Source: Minisyncoccota bacterium (lineage in GTDB: Bacteria > Patescibacteriota > Minisyncoccia > Phycocordibacterales > JAACPR01). From it: a stretch of 9,788 nt of DNA. Position 1 is the stretch's first letter. Each line of letters opens with the position of its first letter. Positions 1-5,860 of the stretch are shown in pieces. The stretch covers positions 1-9,788 of the forward strand of contig JAGOTN010000019.1 in the NCBI GenBank assembly GCA_018061745.1. Direction: 5' to 3'. Position numbers and translations under genes: made by a program. The notes beneath the pieces were generated by a model. It worked only from the letters and a program-made list of their open reading frames with translations, did no database searches and had not been told where the DNA came from.

Positions 1-11
1 TATAAGCCGTA

Positions 12-20
12 TGCTAGTAT
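12..20 (+). promoter_or_regulatory. Extended -10 promoter element upstream of rpsS
   Basis: TGCTAGTAT is an extended -10 element (TG, one base, then TAGTAT). The same nine bases occur at 3707-3715, where they sit behind a perfect TTGACA -35 box, which supports reading this copy as a promoter too. Its -35 box would lie before the start of the window and cannot be seen. Transcription would begin near base 27, leaving a leader of about 50 bases before rpsS. The function is an inference from sequence match only. Confidence 0.5.
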
Positions 21-26
21 GTTGCA

Positions 27-79
27 CACGAGCTCCGAGAGAGCTTTTAGTTTTTGGCTCCGAAAGCCTAATATAAAAA
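27..79 (+). promoter_or_regulatory. rpsS leader with two small hairpins
   Basis: Two inverted repeats lie in tandem. AGCTC (31-35) pairs with GAGCT (41-45) around a five-base loop and is followed by TTTT. GGCT (56-59) pairs with AGCC (65-68), also around a five-base loop. Both contain GCTCCGA and look like related elements. No reading frame here resembles the C-terminus of L2, the usual upstream neighbour, so the stretch appears non-coding. It could be a control leader for the operon, but the stems are short and this is unproven. No Shine-Dalgarno sequence precedes the rpsS start. Confidence 0.35.
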
Positions 80-433
80 ATGACACGATCACTAAAAAAA
101 GGACCATACGTCTACGAAAAACTCTTCAAGAAAATTGAAGGCAAAAAACCGTCTGAAGCAGGGTCTATTAAGACTTGGGCAAGAGACAGTCAAATAGCTC
201 CAGAATTTGTGGGGTACACTTTTGCTGTTCACAACGGAAAGAATTTCATAGATGTTTTTGTTACTGAAGAAATGGTTGGTCACAGATTAGGAGAGTTTTC
301 ACCAACAAAAACATTCAAGAGACACGGAGGAAAGATGCAAAAAGATCTTGATGTTGCTAAAAAACAAGCTGAAATCGCTTCTGCTAAGGCCGCTAAAGCT
401 TCTGCAGCTGCTCCTGGCGCTAAAAAGAAATAA
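80..433 (+). CDS. rpsS: 30S ribosomal protein S19
   Basis: S19 is a primary component of the head of the small ribosomal subunit and partners with S13 near the A-site finger. The protein is 117 residues. The family core covers about residues 1-85, with the opening RSLKKGPYV, the Trp-33 region (TWARDSQI) and the hallmark VGHRLGEFSPTKT at 66-78. Bacterial S19 is usually about 92 residues, and the excess here is a low-complexity Ala/Lys tail from about residue 91 to the end. Such a basic tail probably contacts rRNA (inference). The ATG at 80 gives the canonical MTRSLKKGP start. Only two bases separate its stop from rplV, so the two are surely co-transcribed. Assignment is near certain. Confidence 0.98.
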   Translation: MTRSLKKGPYVYEKLFKKIEGKKPSEAGSIKTWARDSQIAPEFVGYTFAVHNGKNFIDVFVTEEMVGHRLGEFSPTKTFKRHGGKMQKDLDVAKKQAEIASAKAAKASAAAPGAKKK

Positions 434-435
434 TC

Positions 436-804
436 ATGGTAAAAGCAATTCTAAAAAATTATAGACAATCTCCACGAAAAGTTCGACTTGTAGCCAATAC
501 TATTCGTGGTCAAAAAGTTGATAAAGCAATCATGAATCTTTCTTTTGTAGCAAAACGATCTGCTCTACCAATTCAAAAACTAATCGAGTCTGCTGCTGCA
601 AACGCAACAAACAATTTCAATCTTGATGCTGATTCTTTATTTATTAAATCAATTCAAGTAGACCAAGGATTCACAATGAAGAGATGGATTCCAAAATGGA
701 GGGGAACAGCTCATCCTATTAGAAAAAAGACTTGTAAAGTTACTGTTGTTGTAGATGGTTCTTCAGCAGCTTCTTCAAAAGCCGTTAAAACTGATTCAAA
801 ATAA
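436..804 (+). CDS. rplV: 50S ribosomal protein L22
   Basis: L22 binds 23S rRNA, and its long beta-hairpin lines the peptide exit tunnel, where macrolides and arrest peptides are sensed. The 122-residue product has the globular alpha/beta part at about 1-75 (YRQSPRKVRLVA, IESAAANA), the tunnel hairpin at about 78-100, and the last core strand KVTVVVDG at 101-108. The remaining 14 residues form a Ser/Ala/Lys-rich tail. The hairpin tip reads MKRWIPKWRGTAHPI where E. coli has MKRIMPRAKGRADRI, so a Trp replaces a small Ala and one tip Arg is lost. The start lies two bases after rpsS, and rpsC begins two bases after its stop (802-804). Confidence 0.98.
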   Translation: MVKAILKNYRQSPRKVRLVANTIRGQKVDKAIMNLSFVAKRSALPIQKLIESAAANATNNFNLDADSLFIKSIQVDQGFTMKRWIPKWRGTAHPIRKKTCKVTVVVDGSSAASSKAVKTDSK

Positions 805-805
805 T

Positions 806-1465
806 ATGTCACACAAAGTTCACCCATTTTCACATAGACTAGGAATTATCAGAGATTGGAGATCTCACTGGTTTGGTGATAACAAAAAATACCGAGATTT
901 CCTAAAAGGAGATATTCTAATTCGTGGTTTCCTACACAAAACTCTTGCAGATATGTACGTTGCTGGTGTAGAGATTGATAGAGGAGAAAAAACTCTTAAA
1001 ATTTCAATCAGAACATCTCGACCAGGTATTATCATCGGAAGATCTGGTGAAGGTACAGATAAGTTGCGAAAAAGTCTAACTACTTTCATGAAGAAAAAGA
1101 ATATCTTTGATGCAAGTGTTGATTTGAAAATTGATATTGAAGAAGTTCGATCTCCAGAATCAGATGCTCAACTAGTAGCTTTGATGGTGAAAGAAATGAT
1201 TGAAAAAAGAATGCCTTTCAGACGTGTTCTAAAACAAACTGTTGATAAAGTAATGGCAAACCGAGATGTTCAAGGAGTTCGAATCCGAATTTCAGGTCGT
1301 CTAAACGGAGCTGAAATGGCGCGTACAGAAGAACTAAGAAAAGGTCGAGTTCCACTACAAACTTTCCGAGCCGATGTGGACTTCTCTCGAGTGAGAGCAA
1401 AGATTTCACAAGGAGATCTTGGAGTTAAGGTCTGGCTTTATAAGGGTGATATTTTTGAATCATAA
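806..1465 (+). CDS. rpsC: 30S ribosomal protein S3
   Basis: S3 lies on the solvent side of the 30S head and forms part of the mRNA entry channel, with a role in mRNA unwinding. The 219-residue product begins MSHKVHPFSHRLG, the canonical N-terminus, and this fixes the ATG at 806 rather than an in-frame ATG at 755 inside rplV. The KH domain carries the GxxG loop as GRSG (78-81). The entry-channel basic residues are visible as FRRVLK (R139, R140, K143). The C-terminal S3 domain includes SGRLNGAE (164-170) and GRVPLQTFRAD (180-190), and the protein ends in GVKVWLYKGDIFES. One base separates the rplV stop from this start, and no Shine-Dalgarno motif is present. Length is close to the 233 residues of E. 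coli S3. Confidence 0.98.
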   Translation: MSHKVHPFSHRLGIIRDWRSHWFGDNKKYRDFLKGDILIRGFLHKTLADMYVAGVEIDRGEKTLKISIRTSRPGIIIGRSGEGTDKLRKSLTTFMKKKNIFDASVDLKIDIEEVRSPESDAQLVALMVKEMIEKRMPFRRVLKQTVDKVMANRDVQGVRIRISGRLNGAEMARTEELRKGRVPLQTFRADVDFSRVRAKISQGDLGVKVWLYKGDIFES

Positions 1466-1476
1466 TTTTTACTACC

Positions 1477-1899
1477 ATGTTATTTCCTAAAAAAGTAAAA
1501 CACCGAAAATGGCAAACAAAAAGAATTCATCCTGATAAGATGAAGCGCGCTGATACTCGTGGTGTGACTGTATCTTTTGGTGAGTTTGGATTGAAGGCTA
1601 CTACTTATTACCGAGTTCGTTCAAATCAACTTGAAGCTGCAAGACGAGCTATGTCTAAACATTTAGGTAAAGTTGGTCGTTCTTGGATCAGGATTTTCCC
1701 TGATAGACCTTTTACTCAAAAACCTTCAGAGGTGAAAATGGGTAAGGGAAAAGGAGATCTACAAGGATATGAGTTCGAAGTTTTCCCAGGAAGAATCCTT
1801 TTTGAAGTTGATGGTGTGACTCCAGAAATTGCCAAAGAAGCTTTAAGAAAAGCCGGCACAAAGCTTCCTTTGAAGACAAAGGTTGTGTCAAGAGATTAA
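1477..1899 (+). CDS. rplP: 50S ribosomal protein L16
   Basis: L16 sits in the large subunit beside the A-site tRNA elbow and helps shape the peptidyl transferase and 5S region. The 140-residue product begins MLFPKKVKHRKW and contains VSFGEFGLKA (32-41), LEAARRAMSKH (52-62), the signature WIRIFPDRPFTQKP (70-83) and the flexible loop KMGKGKGD (87-94). It ends with KLPLKTKVV, also typical. Length matches the family (about 136-140). The loop Arg that is hydroxylated in E. coli (R81, in VRMGKGKG) corresponds to a Lys here (K87), so that modification is not expected. The start is 11 bases after rpsC, with no Shine-Dalgarno sequence. Confidence 0.98.
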   Translation: MLFPKKVKHRKWQTKRIHPDKMKRADTRGVTVSFGEFGLKATTYYRVRSNQLEAARRAMSKHLGKVGRSWIRIFPDRPFTQKPSEVKMGKGKGDLQGYEFEVFPGRILFEVDGVTPEIAKEALRKAGTKLPLKTKVVSRD

Positions 1900-1919
1900 T
1901 TGTAGTAATGTAACCAACC

Positions 1920-2102
1920 ATGACTGTTAAAGATTTTCAAAAGAAAACAACTGCTGATTTGGAAAAGGATCTTAAAGAAAAAAGATCTTCTATTCGAGAT
2001 ATGCGTTTCGGCGCAGCAGGTGCGAAAAACAAAGACACAGGTCTTGCAGTAAAGACTCGTCGCGATGTTGCTCGAATCTTAACAGAGCTAAGAAATCGAT
2101 AG
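1920..2102 (+). CDS. rpmC: 50S ribosomal protein L29
   Basis: L29 is a small helical hairpin protein near the exit tunnel rim, next to L23, and forms part of the docking platform for trigger factor and SRP. The 60-residue product is slightly shorter than the E. coli protein (63) and has the two-helix pattern: residues 3-28 (VKDFQKKTTADLEKDLKEKR) and 44-60, ending in the typical ARILTELRNR. The family's usual LR.E(L/Q)F stretch is replaced by IRDMRFGAAGAKN, a common type of variation. It lies 20 bases after rplP and is preceded by ACCAACC, with no Shine-Dalgarno motif. Position between rplP and rpsQ makes the assignment secure. Confidence 0.95.
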   Translation: MTVKDFQKKTTADLEKDLKEKRSSIRDMRFGAAGAKNKDTGLAVKTRRDVARILTELRNR

Positions 2103-2125
2103 TAAGATATTTTAAATTAAATTAC

Positions 2126-2407
2126 ATGTTTGGAATTAAAACAAAAAAGAATACAGAAACTGAAACAACTACAAAGAAAGGAAAATTTCTAGATGGTGTT
2201 GTTGTATCAGATAAAATGACAGACACTGTTGTTGTTTCTGTTTCAAGATATTTCAAACATCCAAAATATCAAAAATTCATGACAGTTGATAAAAAATATA
2301 AAGTTCATGATCCAGGAAACACTTGTAAAATTGGAGACAAAGTTACAATTCGTGAATCAAAACCGATTTCAAAAACAAAGAGATTCGTAATTTTTAATAA
2401 CGCATAG
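2126..2407 (+). CDS. rpsQ: 30S ribosomal protein S17
   Basis: S17 is an OB-fold protein that binds 16S rRNA helices 7 and 11 in the 30S body and is needed early in assembly. The 93-residue product has the family motif GVVVSDKMTDTVVV (24-37), the RYFKHPKYQKFM segment (41-52), HDPGNTCKIGDKV (61-73) and the closing signature IRESKPISKTKRF (75-87). About 17 residues at the N-terminus (Lys/Thr-rich, from MFGIKTKKNT) precede the conserved core. No in-frame Met lies between residue 1 and the core, so the extension appears genuine. The gene follows rpmC by 23 bases of pure A+T-rich sequence and is followed four bases later by rplN. Confidence 0.97.
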   Translation: MFGIKTKKNTETETTTKKGKFLDGVVVSDKMTDTVVVSVSRYFKHPKYQKFMTVDKKYKVHDPGNTCKIGDKVTIRESKPISKTKRFVIFNNA

Positions 2408-2411
2408 GCTT

Positions 2412-2783
2412 ATGATTCAAGAAAGAACAATAGTTACAATTACAGACAATTCAGGAGCCAAAATCGGTCGTATTTTCAGAGTTCTTGGTTCAACAAGAAA
2501 GCGATACGCTGAGATAGGGGACATTGTTGTTTTATCTGTACAAAAAGCAGAGCCACGAAAATCTGTAAAAAGAAAAGCTGTTATGAGAGCTGTTGTTGTT
2601 CGACAATGTAAACCTTTTAGACGTAAAGATGGTTCTTATATTCGATTTGATGATAATGCAGTTATTCTTATCGATAAAGATAAAAAAGAACCTATTGCAA
2701 ACCGTGTATTCGGTCCAGTTCCAAGAGAGTTGGGAGAATTTGGTTACCAAAAGATAATTTCTCTTGCACCCGAAGTCATTTAA
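2412..2783 (+). CDS. rplN: 50S ribosomal protein L14
   Basis: L14 binds 23S rRNA at the subunit interface, forms bridges with the 30S subunit, and is the contact for the silencing factor RsfS. The 123-residue length is that of the family. Conserved blocks are ITDNSGAKIGRIFRVLG (10-26), GDIVVLSVQKA (36-46), KAVMRAVVVRQ (55-65), GSYIRFDDNAVILID (74-88) and the C-terminal signature RVFGPVPRELGEFGYQKIISLAPEVI, almost textbook. The ATG is preceded by TAGGCTT, only a three-base AGG match that is too close to act as a normal ribosome binding site. The stop at 2781-2783 lies 16 bases before rplX. Confidence 0.98.
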   Translation: MIQERTIVTITDNSGAKIGRIFRVLGSTRKRYAEIGDIVVLSVQKAEPRKSVKRKAVMRAVVVRQCKPFRRKDGSYIRFDDNAVILIDKDKKEPIANRVFGPVPRELGEFGYQKIISLAPEVI

Positions 2784-2799
2784 TCTATATCTAATTTTT

Positions 2800-3105
2800 A
2801 TGAAAATTCACAAAAACGACAACGTAATAATTTTGAAAGGAAAAGATCGCGGAAAGCAAGGTAAAGTTACTGTTGCTATTCCAGCTGATAATAAAGTTAT
2901 TATTGAGGGAATGAATATTGCAAAAAAGAGAATCAAATCTCGAGTGACTGGTAAAAAAGGTCAAATGATTGAAAGATCAATGCCAATGCATGTTTCAAAT
3001 GTTGCTTTGATCGATCCAAAAACTAAAAAACCAACACGAGTTTCTTTTAAAATTGTGAAAGATAAAAAAGTTCGTGTAGCGCAAAAAAGCGGAGAAGTAC
3101 TATAA
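2800..3105 (+). CDS. rplX: 50S ribosomal protein L24
   Basis: L24 nucleates large-subunit assembly at the 5' end of 23S rRNA and sits near the tunnel exit. The product is 101 residues, close to the 103 of E. coli. The KOW motif is clear at about residues 5-25 (KNDNVIILKGKDRGKQGKV). It is followed by VIIEGMNIAKK, the region that normally reads EGVN..KKH, then SMPMHVSNVALIDP and KPTRVSFKI, all family-typical. I chose the ATG at 2800, which gives MKIHKNDNV. A TTG at 2764 would add 12 residues encoded inside rplN and is not needed. It is preceded by a T-rich stretch (CTAATTTTT), with no Shine-Dalgarno sequence. Confidence 0.97.
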   Translation: MKIHKNDNVIILKGKDRGKQGKVTVAIPADNKVIIEGMNIAKKRIKSRVTGKKGQMIERSMPMHVSNVALIDPKTKKPTRVSFKIVKDKKVRVAQKSGEVL

Positions 3106-3129
3106 GATTTAAATGAATTATAAAATATT

Positions 3130-3666
3130 ATGCAAACAGTAAAAGAAAAGCAAAATAATGCATTTGAAGCCCTAAAGGCAGAATTTGGTTACACAAATAT
3201 TATGCAATCTCCACGATTGGTTAAAGTTGTTATTTCTACTGGTGTTGGAAAACAAAGAGCAGATAGTAAAAAGATGGAACTAATTGCAAAAAGACTTGCT
3301 GATATTACAGGACAAAAAGCATCAGAAAGACCAGCAAAGAAATCTATCGCTACTTTCAAAGTGCGAGAAGGTCAACTTTCTGGATACCAAGTTACAATTC
3401 GTGGAAATAGAATGTTTGGGTTTATTGATAAATTGATAAACGTTTCATTACCTCGAACAAGAGATTTCCGTGGAATTTCACCAAAAGTGGATGCTATGGG
3501 AAACTACACATTAGGAATTAAAGAAAATACAATTTTTCCAGAGACAGCAGACCAAGACATTAAAGACGTATTTGGTTTAGCAATAACAATCGTTACCACA
3601 TCAAGTAAGCCAGCAGAAACTAAGGCGTTTTTAAAACACCTTGGCTTTCCGTTAAAGGCGGAATAG
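3130..3666 (+). CDS. rplE: 50S ribosomal protein L5
   Basis: L5 binds 5S rRNA together with L18, forms the central protuberance, and contacts the P-site tRNA and S13 across the subunit interface. The product has 178 residues, equal to the usual length. Visible family blocks include SPRLVKVVISTGVG (27-40), the basic SERPAKKSIATFKVREGQ segment (65-82), GYQVTIRGNRMFGFIDKL (85-102), LPRTRDFRGISPK (108-120) and NYTLGIKENTIFPE (125-138). All are consistent with a complete, functional gene. It ends the first block of the operon: the 80 bases after it are the largest gap between ribosomal genes here and carry a promoter for rpsN and the genes beyond. Confidence 0.98.
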   Translation: MQTVKEKQNNAFEALKAEFGYTNIMQSPRLVKVVISTGVGKQRADSKKMELIAKRLADITGQKASERPAKKSIATFKVREGQLSGYQVTIRGNRMFGFIDKLINVSLPRTRDFRGISPKVDAMGNYTLGIKENTIFPETADQDIKDVFGLAITIVTTSSKPAETKAFLKHLGFPLKAE

Positions 3667-3686
3667 TGTGCTAATGATGATTATCG

Positions 3687-3715
3687 TTGACACGCAAAAG
3701 CGACCCTGCTAGTAT
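3687..3715 (+). promoter_or_regulatory. Strong internal promoter upstream of rpsN
   Basis: A perfect TTGACA -35 box (3687-3692) is followed after 17 bases by TAGTAT (3710-3715), preceded by TG (3707-3708) to make an extended -10. Spacing and both boxes match the housekeeping sigma-70 consensus closely. Transcription should start near 3722, about 25 bases before the rpsN ATG. This would let rpsN through ndk be expressed separately from the upstream genes. The same extended -10 occurs at 12-20. The promoter is overlapped by an inverted repeat, listed separately. Confidence 0.8.
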
Positions 3716-3730
3716 ACGGGAACGCTTTTG
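3695..3730 (+). promoter_or_regulatory. Inverted repeat spanning the rpsN promoter -10 region
   Basis: CAAAAGCG (3695-3702) is repeated as CGCTTTTG (3723-3730), a perfect eight-base inverted repeat. Inside it, CCC (3704-3706) can pair with GGG (3718-3720), leaving an 11-base loop that holds most of the -10 element. In read-through RNA from upstream this forms an 11-pair hairpin followed, six bases later, by TTTTATTTTT. Transcripts from the promoter itself would carry only the right arm. It may be an operator, a weak attenuator or a processing site. The sequence does not decide between these. Confidence 0.5.
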
Positions 3731-3746
3731 AAGCAGTTTTATTTTT

Positions 3747-3932
3747 ATGGCAAAAACATCAGTAATCGTAAGATCAACAAGAACTCCAAAATTCAAATCT
3801 CGCGTTGTGCGACGATGCTTTAAGTGTGGTAGAGGGAAGGGTTATATGAGAGATTTCGATATGTGCAGAATCTGTTTTAGAGAATGTGCTAACGAAGGTC
3901 TTATTCCCGGAATTAAAAAATCATCATGGTAA
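3747..3932 (+). CDS. rpsN: 30S ribosomal protein S14, zinc-binding type
   Basis: S14 is a 30S head protein near S3 and S10 that enters late in assembly. This is the short zinc form (also called rpsZ): 61 residues with two CxxC pairs, C24-C27 and C40-C43, in RRCFKCGRGKGYMRDFDMC and RICFREC, which bind one structural Zn ion in this family. The C-terminus GLIPGIKKSSW matches the family's usual GxxPGVxKxSW ending. The gene has its own promoter and an inverted repeat immediately upstream. Its stop codon overlaps the rpsH start by seven bases (3926-3932), so the two are translationally coupled. The start is preceded by TTTTATTTTT, with no Shine-Dalgarno sequence. Confidence 0.98.
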   Translation: MAKTSVIVRSTRTPKFKSRVVRRCFKCGRGKGYMRDFDMCRICFRECANEGLIPGIKKSSW

Positions 3933-4321
3933 TAGATTCAATATCAAATTTAATAATAGTTTTGAAAAATGCGCAGGAGCGTGGTATGGATTTAGCTCGT
4001 GCCCCTTTTTCAAAACTTAATGTTTCTATTTTAGAAGTTCTAAAAAAAGAAGGATTTGTTGCTGATTTTGAAAACAAAGGAAAAGAAGTTAAAAAACATA
4101 TTGATATTAAATTGAAATATGACGAATCAGGAAATCCTGCTATTACAGATGTAAAAAGAATTTCAAAACAATCTAAAAGAGTTTACAAAGGTGTAGATGA
4201 AATTCGTTCTATTAAAAATGGATACGGTCGTCTTATTCTTACAACTCCAGCGGGTATTCTTACAGATGTACAAGCTCGAAAACAAAAGGTCGGAGGAGAA
4301 GCCTTATTTGAAATTTGGTAA
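3926..4321 (+). CDS. rpsH: 30S ribosomal protein S8
   Basis: S8 binds helix 21 of 16S rRNA and organises the central domain. In E. coli it also represses the spc operon by binding its mRNA. The 131-residue product matches the family length. The N-terminal domain has IDSISNLIIVLKNA (residues 3-16, usually DPIADMLTRIRNA), PFSKLNVSILEVLKKEGFV (27-45) and the KYDESG turn. The C-terminal RNA-binding part has RISKQSKRVYK (78-88) and the motif LTTPAGILTDVQAR (105-118), where most bacteria have STSKGVMTDxxAR. It ends GGEALFEIW. The start ATG lies inside the last codons of rpsN. The gap to rplF is ten bases. Confidence 0.97.
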   Translation: MVIDSISNLIIVLKNAQERGMDLARAPFSKLNVSILEVLKKEGFVADFENKGKEVKKHIDIKLKYDESGNPAITDVKRISKQSKRVYKGVDEIRSIKNGYGRLILTTPAGILTDVQARKQKVGGEALFEIW

Positions 4322-4331
4322 ATAAATTATT

Positions 4332-4865
4332 ATGTCACGACTTGGAAAAAGACCGATTGCAATACCTAAAAATACAGAAGTAACTGTAGTAGATGGTCTT
4401 GTTAATGTTAAAGGTCCAAAAGGTGAATTGAATTTAGCTTTTCGCCCAGCTGTAAAAATCTCTCTTGTAGAAGAAGGTGTTCTAATTGAACCATCAAAAG
4501 ACAACGTTGAATCAAATTCTCTTTGGGGAACATACGCATCAGAAATTAAAAGTATGATCAAAGGTGTAAATGAACACTTCGAAAAGAAATTAATTGTTGA
4601 AGGTGTTGGTTTTAAATGTGAAATGGCTGATGGTAAATTAAAATTGGCTTTAGGTTTTTCTCATCCAGTTATTATTGAAATTCCAGACGGGATTTCTTGT
4701 GTGACAGAAAAAAACACAATTACAATTTCTGGTCCTAGCAAAGAAAGAGTTGGACAATTTACAGCAGTTGTTCGTTCAAACAAAAAACCAGAACCATATA
4801 AAGGTAAAGGAATTCGTTATAGCGACGAAGTAGTAAGAAGAAAGGAAGGTAAGAAGGCCTCATAA
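4332..4865 (+). CDS. rplF: 50S ribosomal protein L6
   Basis: L6 lies near the GTPase-associated centre and sarcin-ricin loop of the large subunit. The 177-residue length matches E. coli. The opening MSRLGKRPIAIP is canonical. The protein is built of two related alpha/beta domains, about 1-80 and 85-177. The first includes VKGPKGEL (26-33), and the second LIVEGVGFKCE (87-97), LGFSHPV (107-113) and SGPSKERVGQFTA (133-145). The L6 signature PEPYKGKGIRY is complete at 154-164, followed by a basic tail (VVRRKEGKKAS). It is separated from rpsH by ten bases and from rplR by eleven, and no Shine-Dalgarno sequence is visible. Confidence 0.98.
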   Translation: MSRLGKRPIAIPKNTEVTVVDGLVNVKGPKGELNLAFRPAVKISLVEEGVLIEPSKDNVESNSLWGTYASEIKSMIKGVNEHFEKKLIVEGVGFKCEMADGKLKLALGFSHPVIIEIPDGISCVTEKNTITISGPSKERVGQFTAVVRSNKKPEPYKGKGIRYSDEVVRRKEGKKAS

Positions 4866-4876
4866 TAAAAAAGCTT

Positions 4877-5221
4877 ATGTCTAAAAACACAATCACATTA
4901 AGAGAATCAAGAAAAAATAGAATCCGCGCAAAAATCGTGGGGTCTGCAGATCGACCACGCCTTGCTGTTTTCAAATCAAATAAATTTATTTATGTTCAAT
5001 TAATTGATGATGAAGCAGGAAAAACTTTAGCTGCTAGTGACTCAAAGACAATCAAAGCTGATTCACAAATTGAAAAAGCTAAGAAAGTTGGAGAATCAAT
5101 TGCTAAAATTGCAAAAGAAAAAGGTATTAGCAAAGTAGTTTTCGATCGCGGTGGTTTCCGATATGCTGGTGCTATTGCTGAACTTGCTGAGAGTGCAAGA
5201 AAAGCCGGCTTAACTTTTTAA
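4877..5221 (+). CDS. rplR: 50S ribosomal protein L18
   Basis: L18 binds 5S rRNA with L5 and docks it into the central protuberance. The 114-residue product has the basic N-terminal arm (RESRKNRIRAKIVGS), the conserved RPRLAVFKSNKFIYVQLIDDEAGKTLAA stretch (26-53), a helix with AKKVGESIAKIAKEKGI, and the C-terminal signature VVFDRGGFRYAGAIAELAESARKAGL at about 87-112. Length is near the E. coli 117 residues. The ATG is directly preceded by AGCTT, a start context shared with rplN and rplO (GGCTT) in this operon. The gap after it (25 bases to rpsE) is A+T-rich. Confidence 0.97.
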   Translation: MSKNTITLRESRKNRIRAKIVGSADRPRLAVFKSNKFIYVQLIDDEAGKTLAASDSKTIKADSQIEKAKKVGESIAKIAKEKGISKVVFDRGGFRYAGAIAELAESARKAGLTF

Positions 5222-5246
5222 TAAAACTAGTGTAGATTACATTTTT

Positions 5247-5837
5247 ATGTCTGATGAAATAATTACAAAAGAAAACACAACAACAGAAATCGTTAAACCG
5301 ACTTCTTCTCCAACACCTGCATCTTCATACGCTGGTAATTCTAACGATAGAGAATTTAGAAAAAACCGAAGACCTACAAGACGACCAAATGCACCAAGAA
5401 ATGAATTCGAACAAAAAATGTTAGCAATTCGTCGAGTTACTCGAGTTTCTTCAGGAGGACGAAGATTTAGTTTCAGTGTTGTTATGGCTATTGGAAACGG
5501 AAAAGGAAAAGTTGGAGTTGGTATTGGAAAGGCTGGAGATACAGCACTTGCTATTGATAAAGCCATCAAGCGAGCCAAGAAAAACATGATTGATATCAAA
5601 ACAACAAAAGATATGTCTATTCCACACATTGTAGAAGCTAAATATTCAAGCGCTGTTGTTTCTTTACAACCATCTGCAGGAAAGGGAGTTGTTGCTGGTT
5701 CATCTGTTAGAGATCTAATTGAACTTGGAGGACTAAAAGATATTGTTGGAAAAGTTCGATCAGGAAGTAAAAATAAATTAAACATTGCTCACGCAACACT
5801 TGCTGCATTTAAAAAACTATCAAATCCTAAATATTAA
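5247..5837 (+). CDS. rpsE: 30S ribosomal protein S5 with long N-terminal extension
   Basis: S5 sits at the mRNA entry site with S3 and S4 and affects decoding accuracy. The core begins around residue 54 (EFEQKMLAIRRVTRVSSGG, the dsRBD-like domain), continues through FSFSVVMAIGNGKGKVGVGIGKA (75-97), and then the second domain with SAVVSLQPSAGKGVVAGSSVRDLIELGG (135-162) and NKLNIAHATLAAF. The first 53 residues are an unusual low-complexity extension: Thr/Ser/Pro-rich and then strongly basic (RKNRRPTRRPNAPR). Total length of 196 residues exceeds the usual 165 or so despite a shortened C-terminus. No internal Met precedes the core before residue 58, so the extension seems real. The next gene is rplO, with no rpmD between. 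Confidence 0.97.
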   Translation: MSDEIITKENTTTEIVKPTSSPTPASSYAGNSNDREFRKNRRPTRRPNAPRNEFEQKMLAIRRVTRVSSGGRRFSFSVVMAIGNGKGKVGVGIGKAGDTALAIDKAIKRAKKNMIDIKTTKDMSIPHIVEAKYSSAVVSLQPSAGKGVVAGSSVRDLIELGGLKDIVGKVRSGSKNKLNIAHATLAAFKKLSNPKY

Positions 5838-5860
5838 TTCTAAATTTTAATAATCGGCTT

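Noticed and set aside
1..79. Tail of rplB (L2) or another coding gene
   Set aside because: None of the three + frames resembles an L2 C-terminus. Two frames meet stops, and the open one is compositionally unlike a ribosomal protein.
755..805. In-frame upstream ATG for rpsC, adding 17 residues
   Set aside because: It lies inside rplV, and the added sequence is unlike S3. The ATG at 806 gives the canonical MSHKVHP N-terminus.
2764..2799. TTG start for rplX, adding 12 residues
   Set aside because: It lies inside the end of rplN. The ATG at 2800 gives the normal L24 start just before the KOW motif.
5237..5785. Long - strand frame opposite rpsE
   Set aside because: It is a mirror of the S5 gene, rich in Phe, Ser and Pro from antisense reading, with no signals of its own.
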